DNA of 64,000 bases, taken from assembly GCF_002007645.1 (NCBI RefSeq), contig NZ_CP019791.1, forward strand, positions 3,216,593 to 3,280,592. Reading direction: 5' to 3'. Under the pieces are notes generated by a model, which saw only the letters and a list, made by a program, of their open reading frames with translations, had not been told where the DNA came from and did not search any database. Source of the stretch: Anaerohalosphaera lusitana. GTDB lineage: Bacteria > Planctomycetota > Phycisphaerae > Sedimentisphaerales > Anaerohalosphaeraceae. This document shows, piece by piece, positions 6,636-14,983 of the stretch. The position numbers and the translations under genes were made by a program. How positions within the stretch are numbered: the stretch's first letter is position 1; each line of letters opens with the position of its first letter.

Positions 6636-8986
6636 GCCTGTTCCTCCCGGATCGTGTTGATCAGTTCCCAGGTTTGAAGATTAGCTATTGCGTTTACTCT
6701 GATTTCGTCAATGATGTTGGTGCAGTTTTGGAGCTGGGTCCTGTGGTCCATCGTCAGTTTGTCGAGGGCATTGACATATTCGCCCCGCTCGTCAATCTGC
6801 AATGTCAGCACTTCCAGCAGCCTGACGCTGCTGTCCAGCTCCACCGCGAACTTCTGCAGATAAGTATGACAGCATGAACGTCTGGCCTGGCGCTGAAGCT
6901 CGATGGAGGCTATCGCGTCACGAAATACATCGGCCCGGATGTGCTGTCGAACCAGGATCCCTATCTGATCCGTCATATAGCCCGCCTGGGCCAGAGCCTC
7001 TTCACCAACCTGCGAGAACTCATTCGGCACGTCAAATTCATCATCGCCCTGCCGTGTTTCGTTGCTTTGCTTTGCCATCTTCATTTCGCAAAGCCGGCCA
7101 ATTATACCGCAGCTTCTCGCTCCGAAAGCGAAATACTTGCCGGCATCTACATATTCTGCTGCTGCCGGTCTGCCCTGTTGATATTGAGTTTGGTCAGGAT
7201 CGGTGAATTGCATTTCCCGGACAGCATTCAACCACCAGTCGCTGCACTGCCTGCGTTCCGTCTCGGTGTTTCTTGGTTTCAAATGACCCGGGTCAGCCGG
7301 ACCGATACCCGTCATATCCATAAGCGCTATCCAGACCTGGTGTGAGATCAGAGGATTGTCCGTTTGAGAGATAGCATTTGCCAATCTTATGGCGTTGTCC
7401 CTGCCTCCGATGCGTTTGACCGCACGCAGACGAGCGTTTATAGTCTTGCGGTCTCCGCTGAAACCTTGCTTATCGGCACCAAACAATATGTCCACCGCTT
7501 TGGAACTGCCGATAGTTTCAAGCCTTTCTATTGCTTTGTATCTTTCAACCCTGTCACTCGCCGCCATCTGCCCTTGCAGTTCCTCCAGCTCTTCGGCGGT
7601 AACGCGCCTGGTGTTCTCATCGTCACTATCGAGATCGAGTGTAATCCTCTGTTCGACCAGTTCGGCCCAATCCTCGTTCAGCGGGAACTTAGGCACATTG
7701 GGGTCATAGGGCAGATCGCAAAAATCGTATGCTTTTTGAGCACAGACCATCATGGCCATTCCAATGTCTGCCATAGCGGCCTTTCTGTCGAGTCCATAGC
7801 CCGAGCCGCTTTTCAGAAATGCATAATCTTCACTGGGCGGGGGAACATCTTTTTGCGGAACTATGGGCTGAGCTTGAAAAGTGGTTTGCACCGCATTTTC
7901 CGGGGGTCTTGGCTGTTCCGGGACATCGAGAGCATCATTTTCGTCTGGAACCTGCACCGGCTGGTCAGGTTCGGGTTGCTCGGATCTGACGTCCGGGGGC
8001 AGATCTTCTTCAACCTCTTGATCACCTCGATTGGAGGAGAGAAATGCGATAACGCCAATGAGTATGAGTGTACAGAGAACGGGGACAGCAAAATTGACGA
8101 CTGCCGCCCAGTCGATGGTAAATCCTTCGAATAATGAAGTTCGGTCGCGATCAATCTGATCCTCGGTTTCCTCCTCCGTGACAGGGTCGAGGGGGATGTC
8201 CACAAGCTCATCGCCGGCAGTTGCCCCGCCGTCTTCGCTGAGGTCAAGCAGGCTATCGATATCGGTCTCGCTGAGGTGGCTGACTGTCGCATGCGAGGGA
8301 TCGCCTTTGGTCTGTCTTTCTACCGGTTCGAGAACGTGGTCGCCTGAGACCTCTTCGATGCATTCGAAGACGGCTTTTTCGGTCAGGCCGAGCCTTTTGC
8401 CGAGCTTGACCAGCTTGTTGAACTGTTCGGGAGACAAGGGTCCGTCGCTGGCTTCGAGGCTGACAGCGTCTCGGAAGAAAGATACGTTCAGACCTATCTG
8501 GGTTTCTTCTTTGTTCGAGAGCGGAATGCGTGCAAGGATTGCATCGACGTTCTTTTGGGCGACGCCGATCTGACGTAGTTCCTTTGCCAACGCGACTCGT
8601 CGGGCCGGCGTTAAAGTACCGTCGCTGCTGACGGCATTCATGACTGCGGCGCGGGTCCGCTCGAGCAAGGCGGCATTCTCTTCGGTTTTCTTCTCGATCT
8701 GGCGCTGCTTGAGAAGGAGCTGCTTGTCGTATTCCCGCCGTTTATGTTCATCTGCGAGAACTTCTGCCGCGACCTCGAGCTGCTCTTTTTCGAACTTCAT
8801 TACGAGGGGAATGAACTCCGGGCCGGGTATGTTTTCGCGGAGCTCACGTTTGCGGGCCTTGAGCGCACTGCGGACCACGTCGGCATTGCAGCCCTTGCGA
8901 TCGATGCCGAGTATGTGGTAATAGCTCGGGTCGACTATGTGCCGGGCTATGCCGAGAATGCGATAAAATACTCTTAGATCACTCAT
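6632..8986 (-). CDS. J-like domain membrane protein of the ExbBD-associated module
   Basis: The N-terminal 90 residues look like the J-like domain seen at the head of many planctomycete proteins (PSYYHILGID, then a helix ending in RREYDKQ). The HPD tripeptide that activates DnaK is missing, so co-chaperone activity is unlikely. A charged helical linker and an acidic stretch lead to one transmembrane segment (about residues 300-322). A proline-rich stretch follows, then an alpha-helical C-terminal part of about 400 residues with a HEAT-like section (around 480-590). The ATG at 8986 overlaps the stop of the TPR gene (ATGA). Topology is probably cytoplasmic J-like domain and periplasmic C-terminus. 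Specific function unknown. Confidence 0.75.
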   Translation of the reverse strand: MSDLRVFYRILGIARHIVDPSYYHILGIDRKGCNADVVRSALKARKRELRENIPGPEFIPLVMKFEKEQLEVAAEVLADEHKRREYDKQLLLKQRQIEKKTEENAALLERTRAAVMNAVSSDGTLTPARRVALAKELRQIGVAQKNVDAILARIPLSNKEETQIGLNVSFFRDAVSLEASDGPLSPEQFNKLVKLGKRLGLTEKAVFECIEEVSGDHVLEPVERQTKGDPSHATVSHLSETDIDSLLDLSEDGGATAGDELVDIPLDPVTEEETEDQIDRDRTSLFEGFTIDWAAVVNFAVPVLCTLILIGVIAFLSSNRGDQEVEEDLPPDVRSEQPEPDQPVQVPDENDALDVPEQPRPPENAVQTTFQAQPIVPQKDVPPPSEDYAFLKSGSGYGLDRKAAMADIGMAMMVCAQKAYDFCDLPYDPNVPKFPLNEDWAELVEQRITLDLDSDDENTRRVTAEELEELQGQMAASDRVERYKAIERLETIGSSKAVDILFGADKQGFSGDRKTINARLRAVKRIGGRDNAIRLANAISQTDNPLISHQVWIALMDMTGIGPADPGHLKPRNTETERRQCSDWWLNAVREMQFTDPDQTQYQQGRPAAAEYVDAGKYFAFGARSCGIIGRLCEMKMAKQSNETRQGDDEFDVPNEFSQVGEEALAQAGYMTDQIGILVRQHIRADVFRDAIASIELQRQARRSCCHTYLQKFAVELDSSVRLLEVLTLQIDERGEYVNALDKLTMDHRTQLQNCTNIIDEIRVNAIANLQTWELINTIREEQA

Positions 8987-11346
8987 TCCCAACCCTCACG
9001 GAGACGTTTCATTTGCCTGGTCCAGTTGTCTTTGAGATGCTGTTTATGTTTCACAGTAAAGTATTTCGCCATCCTGTCTGCAAGATCTTGCCGGCCTGCC
9101 TGGTAGGTGGTGGCGATGAGATTGTAGTTGGCCTGGAACCACATCTCGCTGCCCTGAGGCAGACCCTTGGCCAGGACGTTCCATTTGTCGGCTGCGTGCT
9201 GAAACTTACCCGCGCCTTCCAGAGCGCTTGCGTGAGCGGCAAGCACCTCCACCGACTGGCCTGCCTTTGTTTCCTCGATCCTGTCGAATAGATTCAGGGC
9301 CTGTTCATACTTGCCGACCTTGGAATATGCTTTTGCCAGCCCGAACCGGATACGCAGCATAAGATCGTCGTCGAGCTGCTCTGATGCTTTCTGTGACAGT
9401 TTCAATGCATGCTCGTAAACCTCAAATATTGTGTTCTGCTGCTGAGGCCCATCTTTTTCGCTTGCGTACGCTTCGCCTGCCTGTACGAGTGACCTGATCA
9501 CCTGGACGCTGACCTGGTCCTCGGCCAACAGTTCCTGCAGATATTCCGAAAGCCCGCCGGTCTCTGTGTTTGCTGCCCGCACGCGTATCTGCAGGGCACT
9601 GAGTTTGTCGCCGAGAACGTCCTCCACGTCCAGGCTCTGGAGCTTGCTGCATAACTGCAAAGCCATGCTCACATCTGTGCCGGTGTTGAAAACTTCCTCT
9701 GCGATTACAAAACCCAGTTGCACCGCCTTTTGGCGAAGCGCTTCGTTATCTTTTGCTTCGGTGAGTCCGTTGGCCAGCTCCTGCCAGGCAGACTCGCTTT
9801 TGTCAAGCAGAACTGTCTTTTGGTCTTGATCATCGGTCAGCTCGGATGCTTTGAATGCTGCGAGTGACTTGTTGTAAAGAAACGAAAGTTTGATCGAATC
9901 GGCAGGCTGGTCGATGCTTTCCAGGATCGTCATTGCCTGGGCGAATTCTTTCCTTTCTATCATGAAAACGGCTCGGGCGTACCGGCTGTGCATTGTGACC
10001 CGCTCAGAACTGTAGCTGTCTTCCAGCTTATCGAGCAGCGAGATCGCGTTCTCGGGTCCTGTTTGGCCCTGGGTGAAGGCTTTGACCAGCGATCCGATCG
10101 CGAGGACCGCCAGTTCTTCGCCATCGGTTGCTTGCGGTGCGTTCTCGATGTATTCCACCACCGCCCGCGCAAATTCAGCCCGCTTTTCTGTTCCTGCAAG
10201 AGCCAGGCAGCGGGTGTGCCGCAATGCCGTTAGAACCTGTTGGGAAGTCTGCGGACCTGCGGTCTCGAGTCCTTTGCGGGCTTGTTCGGCTGCTGGTTCG
10301 TTCTCGTTTTTCAGCAGGAGTTTGCGCGCCCTTGCGAGCCTGGCGAGAGGGATATCGTATTCGCCGTCGGCCAGCCCCGCGAGCACATGTCCCTGCCATT
10401 GCTCGCCCTGAGTGTAGAGGGCTTCGCCTGTCTGTTCGAGTCTGTTCATGTAACCGCTTGCGTAGGGGTTGCCGGGCCTGCAGATGAATCGCAATGCGTC
10501 AAAACGCATGACCGCGAACTGAAGATCGGTCTGACTCTGTATCTGCGTGCTGTTGTTGTCGAAGTAATCCTGGCAATTCAGTTCGAGCTCCAGGTACATG
10601 CCGAGCTCATTATAAGAACGGCACGTTATCAGCAGCAGTTTTTGCCATAGCGGGGACTGTTCGATCTGGCCGGTCTTGAACTGACCCTCAAGCCAGCTTA
10701 TCAGTTCGTAATGTCTGTTCAGTTCGTAATAGCACATGGCCTGTCCAAGGAGACAGTCTGCGACGATATCGCTGCCCTGATAGCCTCCTATCGTGAACCT
10801 TCTAAAAAGATCGATAGCTTCCTCCATCGCATCGGTTCGGTCCGCTCCGTCTTCGGCCAGCCCGATTCCGTACCAGCACCATGCCTTTGCATAGGTGGCT
10901 CTCGAGCCGTAACCCTTTATCTCCCGCCACCTCTGGCTGCGCTCAGTCGGTCCCCAGCGGTATCGCGTCCTGAGCTGATCCGCATCGTCGGACGCCTGAT
11001 CCGCAAGCTCATCGTAGCGGGTAATGCAACTGCTCAAGAGATCTATCGCCCTGACTGCTGCTGAATCATCGCCGGCGGCGGCTTCTCTGGCATGGATGCG
11101 TCCTTCGACCTGGTCCATGTCCACACCGAGGAAACCGGCCTTGAGGGTGGTAAGCCGCATTCGGTTGGCAGCGTAGAGCAGCCTCGCTTCGTTCAAATAG
11201 GGTCTGGCCTTTTCGATACTCTCACTACCCAGCGCCTTGCCCAGGAGGCTCTTGACCTGGTCCTCGACGCCCTGCTGTTCATCGCCGACTGCCATGCCGA
11301 GAAACAACATTAACGCCAAAACAGAATGAAAAAGCACCTGCTTCAC
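8983..11346 (-). CDS. periplasmic TPR-repeat protein
   Basis: A 787-residue protein with a signal peptide (MKQVLFHSVLALMLFLGMAVG) followed by alpha-helical repeats throughout. Typical TPR residue spacing is clear in the segments around residues 450-480 and 680-740 (for example the AYSKVGKYEQALNLFDRIEE stretch). TPR proteins are scaffolds for protein complexes. Here it overlaps the second ExbD gene by ATGA and the J-like gene by ATGA, so it is translated with them. It is the best candidate for the periplasmic partner that an ExbBD-type motor would act on. That role is inferred from context. Confidence 0.8.
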   Translation of the reverse strand: MKQVLFHSVLALMLFLGMAVGDEQQGVEDQVKSLLGKALGSESIEKARPYLNEARLLYAANRMRLTTLKAGFLGVDMDQVEGRIHAREAAAGDDSAAVRAIDLLSSCITRYDELADQASDDADQLRTRYRWGPTERSQRWREIKGYGSRATYAKAWCWYGIGLAEDGADRTDAMEEAIDLFRRFTIGGYQGSDIVADCLLGQAMCYYELNRHYELISWLEGQFKTGQIEQSPLWQKLLLITCRSYNELGMYLELELNCQDYFDNNSTQIQSQTDLQFAVMRFDALRFICRPGNPYASGYMNRLEQTGEALYTQGEQWQGHVLAGLADGEYDIPLARLARARKLLLKNENEPAAEQARKGLETAGPQTSQQVLTALRHTRCLALAGTEKRAEFARAVVEYIENAPQATDGEELAVLAIGSLVKAFTQGQTGPENAISLLDKLEDSYSSERVTMHSRYARAVFMIERKEFAQAMTILESIDQPADSIKLSFLYNKSLAAFKASELTDDQDQKTVLLDKSESAWQELANGLTEAKDNEALRQKAVQLGFVIAEEVFNTGTDVSMALQLCSKLQSLDVEDVLGDKLSALQIRVRAANTETGGLSEYLQELLAEDQVSVQVIRSLVQAGEAYASEKDGPQQQNTIFEVYEHALKLSQKASEQLDDDLMLRIRFGLAKAYSKVGKYEQALNLFDRIEETKAGQSVEVLAAHASALEGAGKFQHAADKWNVLAKGLPQGSEMWFQANYNLIATTYQAGRQDLADRMAKYFTVKHKQHLKDNWTRQMKRLREGWE

Positions 11347-11771
11347 TCACCAGGTCCTTTCGCGCTGAACCCTACCTTTGAAAAGCCGAGCAGATGAGAG
11401 ATATCTACTGCCTTGACCATGTTCTCAAACGGCACACCCGCCCCGCCGCGTACAATGACATCCATGTCAGATATCTCGCGTCTTATCCGCAGGTTCTCTC
11501 GCAAACCTGCCCAGCCGTCACAAAGTGTACCGTCACAGAATATCCGCAGTTGATCAGCCTCACTGATCAGCTCAATTTCGACGCTGTCCATGTATTCCTG
11601 CTGACCGACACCCTGTTCGACCCTGCTCAGAGCCGCCTGCATACGATTTTCAGGCTGAACGAAATTTGATGTGCACATGAAGAATATGAGCAGCAGCATC
11701 ACTATGTCGATCATGGCCGGCATGTTCAGCTTGTGCGGTTCTCTGTATTTGTCGCTTCTTCGTAGTCTCAT
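11343..11771 (-). CDS. ExbD/TolR-family protein (second copy)
   Basis: A 142-residue protein with a short basic cytoplasmic N-terminus and one transmembrane helix containing the functionally essential aspartate (MIDIVMLLLIFFM, Asp22). A periplasmic domain follows with the family's ending (VKAVDISHLLGFSKVGF). ExbD and TolR sit inside the ExbB/TolQ pentamer and couple proton flow to work in the periplasm. The gene is 12 bp after the first exbD copy, and two ExbD paralogues in series are common in planctomycetes. The periplasmic domain has a CDGTLCDGW insert with two cysteines not found in the other copy. Confidence 0.88.
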   Translation of the reverse strand: MRLRRSDKYREPHKLNMPAMIDIVMLLLIFFMCTSNFVQPENRMQAALSRVEQGVGQQEYMDSVEIELISEADQLRIFCDGTLCDGWAGLRENLRIRREISDMDVIVRGGAGVPFENMVKAVDISHLLGFSKVGFSAKGPGE

Positions 11772-11783
11772 AGTATCTTCCGT

Positions 11784-12200
11784 CTACGATGCCTTGATCA
11801 CACCCACTTTGACACCGGTAATGCCGGCTTTGGCGCATATGTCCAGCAGTCCTCGAACCGCCTTCCAGTCGGTGGTTCTGTCGCCTCTTATGTGAACTTC
11901 CACGTTGCTAGTTCCGGCAGTTTCGGCTTCGTTCCTGACCAGGTTGCCAAATTGATCGGCAGTAATCCGTTCGCCCAGATGATGTATATCCTCGCCCGCG
12001 GTCACACTGAACACGAGCTCTTTTCTAAGCGCGTTGCTCTGCTCGTTGACCTGCTCGGCGGAGGGCAGATCGATCCTCATCTGCCTGGGCGTGACCTGTG
12101 ATACAGACATAAAGAATATGATCAGCAGGAAAAACACGTCAATCAGCGACGCGATGTTCACGCCCATGCCAGGTTTTGGTCTGGGTCTGCAAAGCTTCAT
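11784..12200 (-). CDS. ExbD/TolR-family protein (first copy)
   Basis: A 138-residue ExbD-type protein. The single transmembrane helix carries the conserved aspartate (SLIDVFFLLIIFFM), followed by a periplasmic domain with the ADQFGNLVRNE and VHIRGDRTTDW stretches typical of ExbD/TolR. Its start overlaps the exbB stop by 4 bp, so it is coupled to that gene and probably forms the motor with it. The following copy differs clearly in its periplasmic part, which suggests a heterodimer or two alternative motors. Confidence 0.9.
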   Translation of the reverse strand: MKLCRPRPKPGMGVNIASLIDVFFLLIIFFMSVSQVTPRQMRIDLPSAEQVNEQSNALRKELVFSVTAGEDIHHLGERITADQFGNLVRNEAETAGTSNVEVHIRGDRTTDWKAVRGLLDICAKAGITGVKVGVIKAS

Positions 12201-12964
12201 GCTGAACCGGCTCCCGTGTTCTCTGTCTTACCTTTGCGGAAACGGCCCATAAGCCGTTCGACTTCGATCTCCGCTTCTGCTACGAAGTTATCGATGCGGT
12301 TGCGGAAAAAGGTTGCGAAAAACATGGCTGGTATCGCGACCACGAGGCCAAGGCATGTTGTCACAAGTGCCTCGGAAATACCACCGGCCAACTCGGAAGG
12401 TCTGGCGGCACCCTCGGTGAGAGCGATCTGGTTGAACGAACGGATCATACCAGTAACCGTGCCGAGCAGTCCCATCATGGGTGCTACGGCAGCGATGAAC
12501 GAAAGATAATCCAGCCTGCGGTAGAGCTTCGAGATATTCCGCTCACTGACTTCCTGCATCGCGTTCTGCATGTCGAAGAAGCCGAACATCGAATTCACTT
12601 CGTTGAGACCAGCGGCGATGACCCGACCCAGGAATGAATCATCCTCGGTACACATCTCTTTCGCCCGCTGGTACTCGCCCATACGCAGGTTCTCGCGAAC
12701 GTCGTCGGCGAGTCCCGTGGGTATGAGCTTTTCGTGGCGGATATTGATAAAACCCTCGACCACCAGGGCGAGTACGACCAGTGAGGTCAGCAGGATGATA
12801 TAGCCTATTATCCCGCCTGCAGCGATGGTGCTCCACAACGATATGCGTGTTTCCTGGTCACCGTCTTCGGCGCCGAATGCGGTCGCAACGCAAAGCATGG
12901 CCAGGCACAATGTCAACAGTACTCTTTGCCGGGCTGTAATCCGAAATATCCTCTTTCCAAGCAT
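12197..12964 (-). CDS. ExbB/TolQ/MotA-family proton channel protein
   Basis: A 255-residue protein with an N-terminal signal-like hydrophobic stretch, then three transmembrane segments in the ExbB pattern (about 48-75, 155-180 and 197-222). The family signature lies in the second and third (APMMGLLGTVTGMI and SEALVTTCLGLVVAIPA). ExbB/TolQ pentamers form the stator channel around ExbD/TolR. The ATG at 12964 has GGAGAG 8 bases upstream and is preferred to an in-frame TTG 33 bp earlier. It follows the VWA gene by 35 bp. Confidence 0.92.
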   Translation of the reverse strand: MLGKRIFRITARQRVLLTLCLAMLCVATAFGAEDGDQETRISLWSTIAAGGIIGYIILLTSLVVLALVVEGFINIRHEKLIPTGLADDVRENLRMGEYQRAKEMCTEDDSFLGRVIAAGLNEVNSMFGFFDMQNAMQEVSERNISKLYRRLDYLSFIAAVAPMMGLLGTVTGMIRSFNQIALTEGAARPSELAGGISEALVTTCLGLVVAIPAMFFATFFRNRIDNFVAEAEIEVERLMGRFRKGKTENTGAGSA

Positions 12965-12999
12965 GTTTATTTTCTCTCCTGATGTTGAAATTTTCAAAA

Positions 13000-13965
13000 T
13001 TAACGGCCTGCTACAAAGCGGTACTTGCCGTCATTTTTATTGGCTATCTGTTTGAGTATTGCCTCACCGCTTCTGTTCAAAAATGCGATGGTATTTATTA
13101 CCACTCCGCGTTGTTTGTTATATCTGGTGATATGATCGGACATCGAGCTGTTGAACTGACCATCGCTGAGCAGCCATACAGCGTCGGGGTTAAGGCTCAG
13201 AGCAAGCTCCATAGCGGAAGTCGGATCGGTACTGCCCGAACCGGTAATGCTCTCGAGCCAGTCATAGCAATCCTCCTTGTTCTCTTCGGTTGCTTCGACT
13301 AGTTCGCCTCCGGGCATGGCAATATGGCTGCCGCTGTAGAAAATCACGAAAAACTCGGCAAACTCTTCCAACTCGGATATGCTTCGTCGCAGCTCGGTTT
13401 TGGCCATATTAAGAGGTTCACCTCGCATGCTGCCTGAGCGGTCAACGACATAGACGAATTTGGTGCCGGAGACTTCGAGGCCGAAAAAGCTCGCCCCGCC
13501 TGAGCCTGCAGCACCCCCGCCGCTGAGCGACGCTTCCTGCCAGGCGTTGCCGAGCCCAGCCGTACCCGTATCCATGTTCAGCATTTGGGAATCCAGAACC
13601 TCGCTTCGCATCTGCGCATCTTCGGTGGGCATAAGTGCTCCGAGTTCAACCTTCACCTCGGGCATATCGGCAGATGGTGCGACCGAGACACTTTGATCAA
13701 TCTGCTCCTGCTGACCCAGCGACTCGAGCTCGTCGCCGGATTCGTATTCAACGATCGCAACTTCAACATCGCCGTTGCCGCGGTCCCCGCCGTACATCCA
13801 GCCGATCTTGCCGATACCGACTATCGCCACGACATGGATTATAAGCGATACCGTCCACCCCAGCATCGCTGCGGTGTTGACGCGGCGCTTCCAATTGCTG
13901 CCGCTTTTTGTGCCAGCGGAAGCGTCGTCAAATTCCGGTCTATCCTGAATGCCAGTTCCGTCCAT
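13000..13965 (-). CDS. VWA-domain protein with TonB-like N-terminal anchor
   Basis: A 321-residue protein with a cytoplasmic N-terminus of about 33 residues, one transmembrane helix (about 34-56), a periplasmic linker, and a C-terminal von Willebrand A domain (about 165-321). The metal-binding MIDAS is complete: DRSGS, a later STDPTS threonine, and LLSDGQ. The helix contains SLIIH, the S-x-x-x-H pattern (Ser40, His44) that TonB uses to couple to ExbB/ExbD. Genes for ExbB and two ExbD proteins follow directly, so this may be an ExbBD-driven protein in which a VWA domain replaces the TonB C-terminal domain. That coupling is inferred. It starts 16 bp after holA. Confidence 0.8.
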   Translation of the reverse strand: MDGTGIQDRPEFDDASAGTKSGSNWKRRVNTAAMLGWTVSLIIHVVAIVGIGKIGWMYGGDRGNGDVEVAIVEYESGDELESLGQQEQIDQSVSVAPSADMPEVKVELGALMPTEDAQMRSEVLDSQMLNMDTGTAGLGNAWQEASLSGGGAAGSGGASFFGLEVSGTKFVYVVDRSGSMRGEPLNMAKTELRRSISELEEFAEFFVIFYSGSHIAMPGGELVEATEENKEDCYDWLESITGSGSTDPTSAMELALSLNPDAVWLLSDGQFNSSMSDHITRYNKQRGVVINTIAFLNRSGEAILKQIANKNDGKYRFVAGR

Positions 13966-13981
13966 TGGAACCCTTTAGAGA

Positions 13982-14974
13982 CTAACGGTTTTTGAGTGTC
14001 ATCCCCAACTTGAACACTAACTGCTCTATGGCGACCTTTCCATCCATCCCCCCTGTCTTCATCGAAAGGTCTATGTGGGCCAGTTCACGTATTGCGCTGC
14101 CCAGTTGAGCGAGTCCGACCTTCTTGATCTGCGTCAGAAATGCCGACTGATTCTTTCCGAAGATCCGCAGCTTACCGCAAACCTGTCTTATCGGCACGCC
14201 CGTCTCGATCATGACCTTCGCGTTAAACATCTTGCGCATGTGATACGCAAAAGCTCCCACGGCTGTGTACTCGGCACTGGGGTCGTGTACGAACATATTG
14301 CGAAGTCGTTCGACCGCGCCGGCAGTGTTTCCGCTGGTTATCAGGTCGATCACCTCGAACGCGTTGAATGCACGGCTCTTGCCTATGAGCGTTTCGACGT
14401 CATCAAGCGAGATCTTAGCCGACTCGTCGACGTACATCGCAAGTTTGTCTACTTCGCTTGCGAGCTTTCCGGGATCGTCACCTACAAACTCCACCAGCGC
14501 CGCGGCTGCATCTCTGTCCAGGGTCTTGCTGTGTTCCGTTTTGGCTCGTTCTACGGCATAGCCCGGCAGTTGTGCGGGCTTGAGATCGCCTACCTCGATC
14601 AGCTCGCCGACCTTTGGAAGCTTTTTGGCAAGTTTCGTACTCTTTTGCCATTTACTGACGACCAGAACAAGGACGCCGCTCTTGCTCGGTTCTTCAAAAT
14701 AGCGTTCCAGAAGAGGCCGGTTGGCAGTGATGAACTTATCCGCACCGCGCAGTACCACCACCCGCCGAGATGCAAGGAACGGTACTGTTCGCAGTTCGTC
14801 GAGCACCGTTACGCAGTCGACTTTGTCCGGGTCCGGCTGAAACAGGGCCATATCCCGTTCATCGTCGCCGAGAAGGCTGTCGACCAGCGATTCGCACTGC
14901 TTACCCACAAGGTGCGCGTCCTTGCCGCAGATCACATATATGCAACTGACTTCCTTGTTCTTATTTTTTGCCAT
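13982..14974 (-). CDS. holA: DNA polymerase III delta subunit
   Basis: A 330-residue protein with the HolA pattern: an N-terminal domain with the IYVICGKD start and ELRTVPFLASRRVVVLRGAD (about 58-77), followed by the SGVLVLVVSKW strand, the FVGDDPGKLASEVDKL motif (about 170-185) and a C-terminal helical collar domain. HolA is the clamp-loader subunit that opens the beta sliding clamp. It starts 9 bp after gyrA and lies 16 bp before the VWA gene, so housekeeping replication genes and the envelope module share a transcript. Confidence 0.9.
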   Translation of the reverse strand: MAKNKNKEVSCIYVICGKDAHLVGKQCESLVDSLLGDDERDMALFQPDPDKVDCVTVLDELRTVPFLASRRVVVLRGADKFITANRPLLERYFEEPSKSGVLVLVVSKWQKSTKLAKKLPKVGELIEVGDLKPAQLPGYAVERAKTEHSKTLDRDAAAALVEFVGDDPGKLASEVDKLAMYVDESAKISLDDVETLIGKSRAFNAFEVIDLITSGNTAGAVERLRNMFVHDPSAEYTAVGAFAYHMRKMFNAKVMIETGVPIRQVCGKLRIFGKNQSAFLTQIKKVGLAQLGSAIRELAHIDLSMKTGGMDGKVAIEQLVFKLGMTLKNR

Positions 14975-14983
14975 CGATCAAAG

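Noticed and set aside
10073-10487. Cys- and Arg-rich frames antisense to the TPR gene
   Set aside because: Composition is typical of antisense GC-rich DNA; the TPR gene with its signal peptide explains the region.
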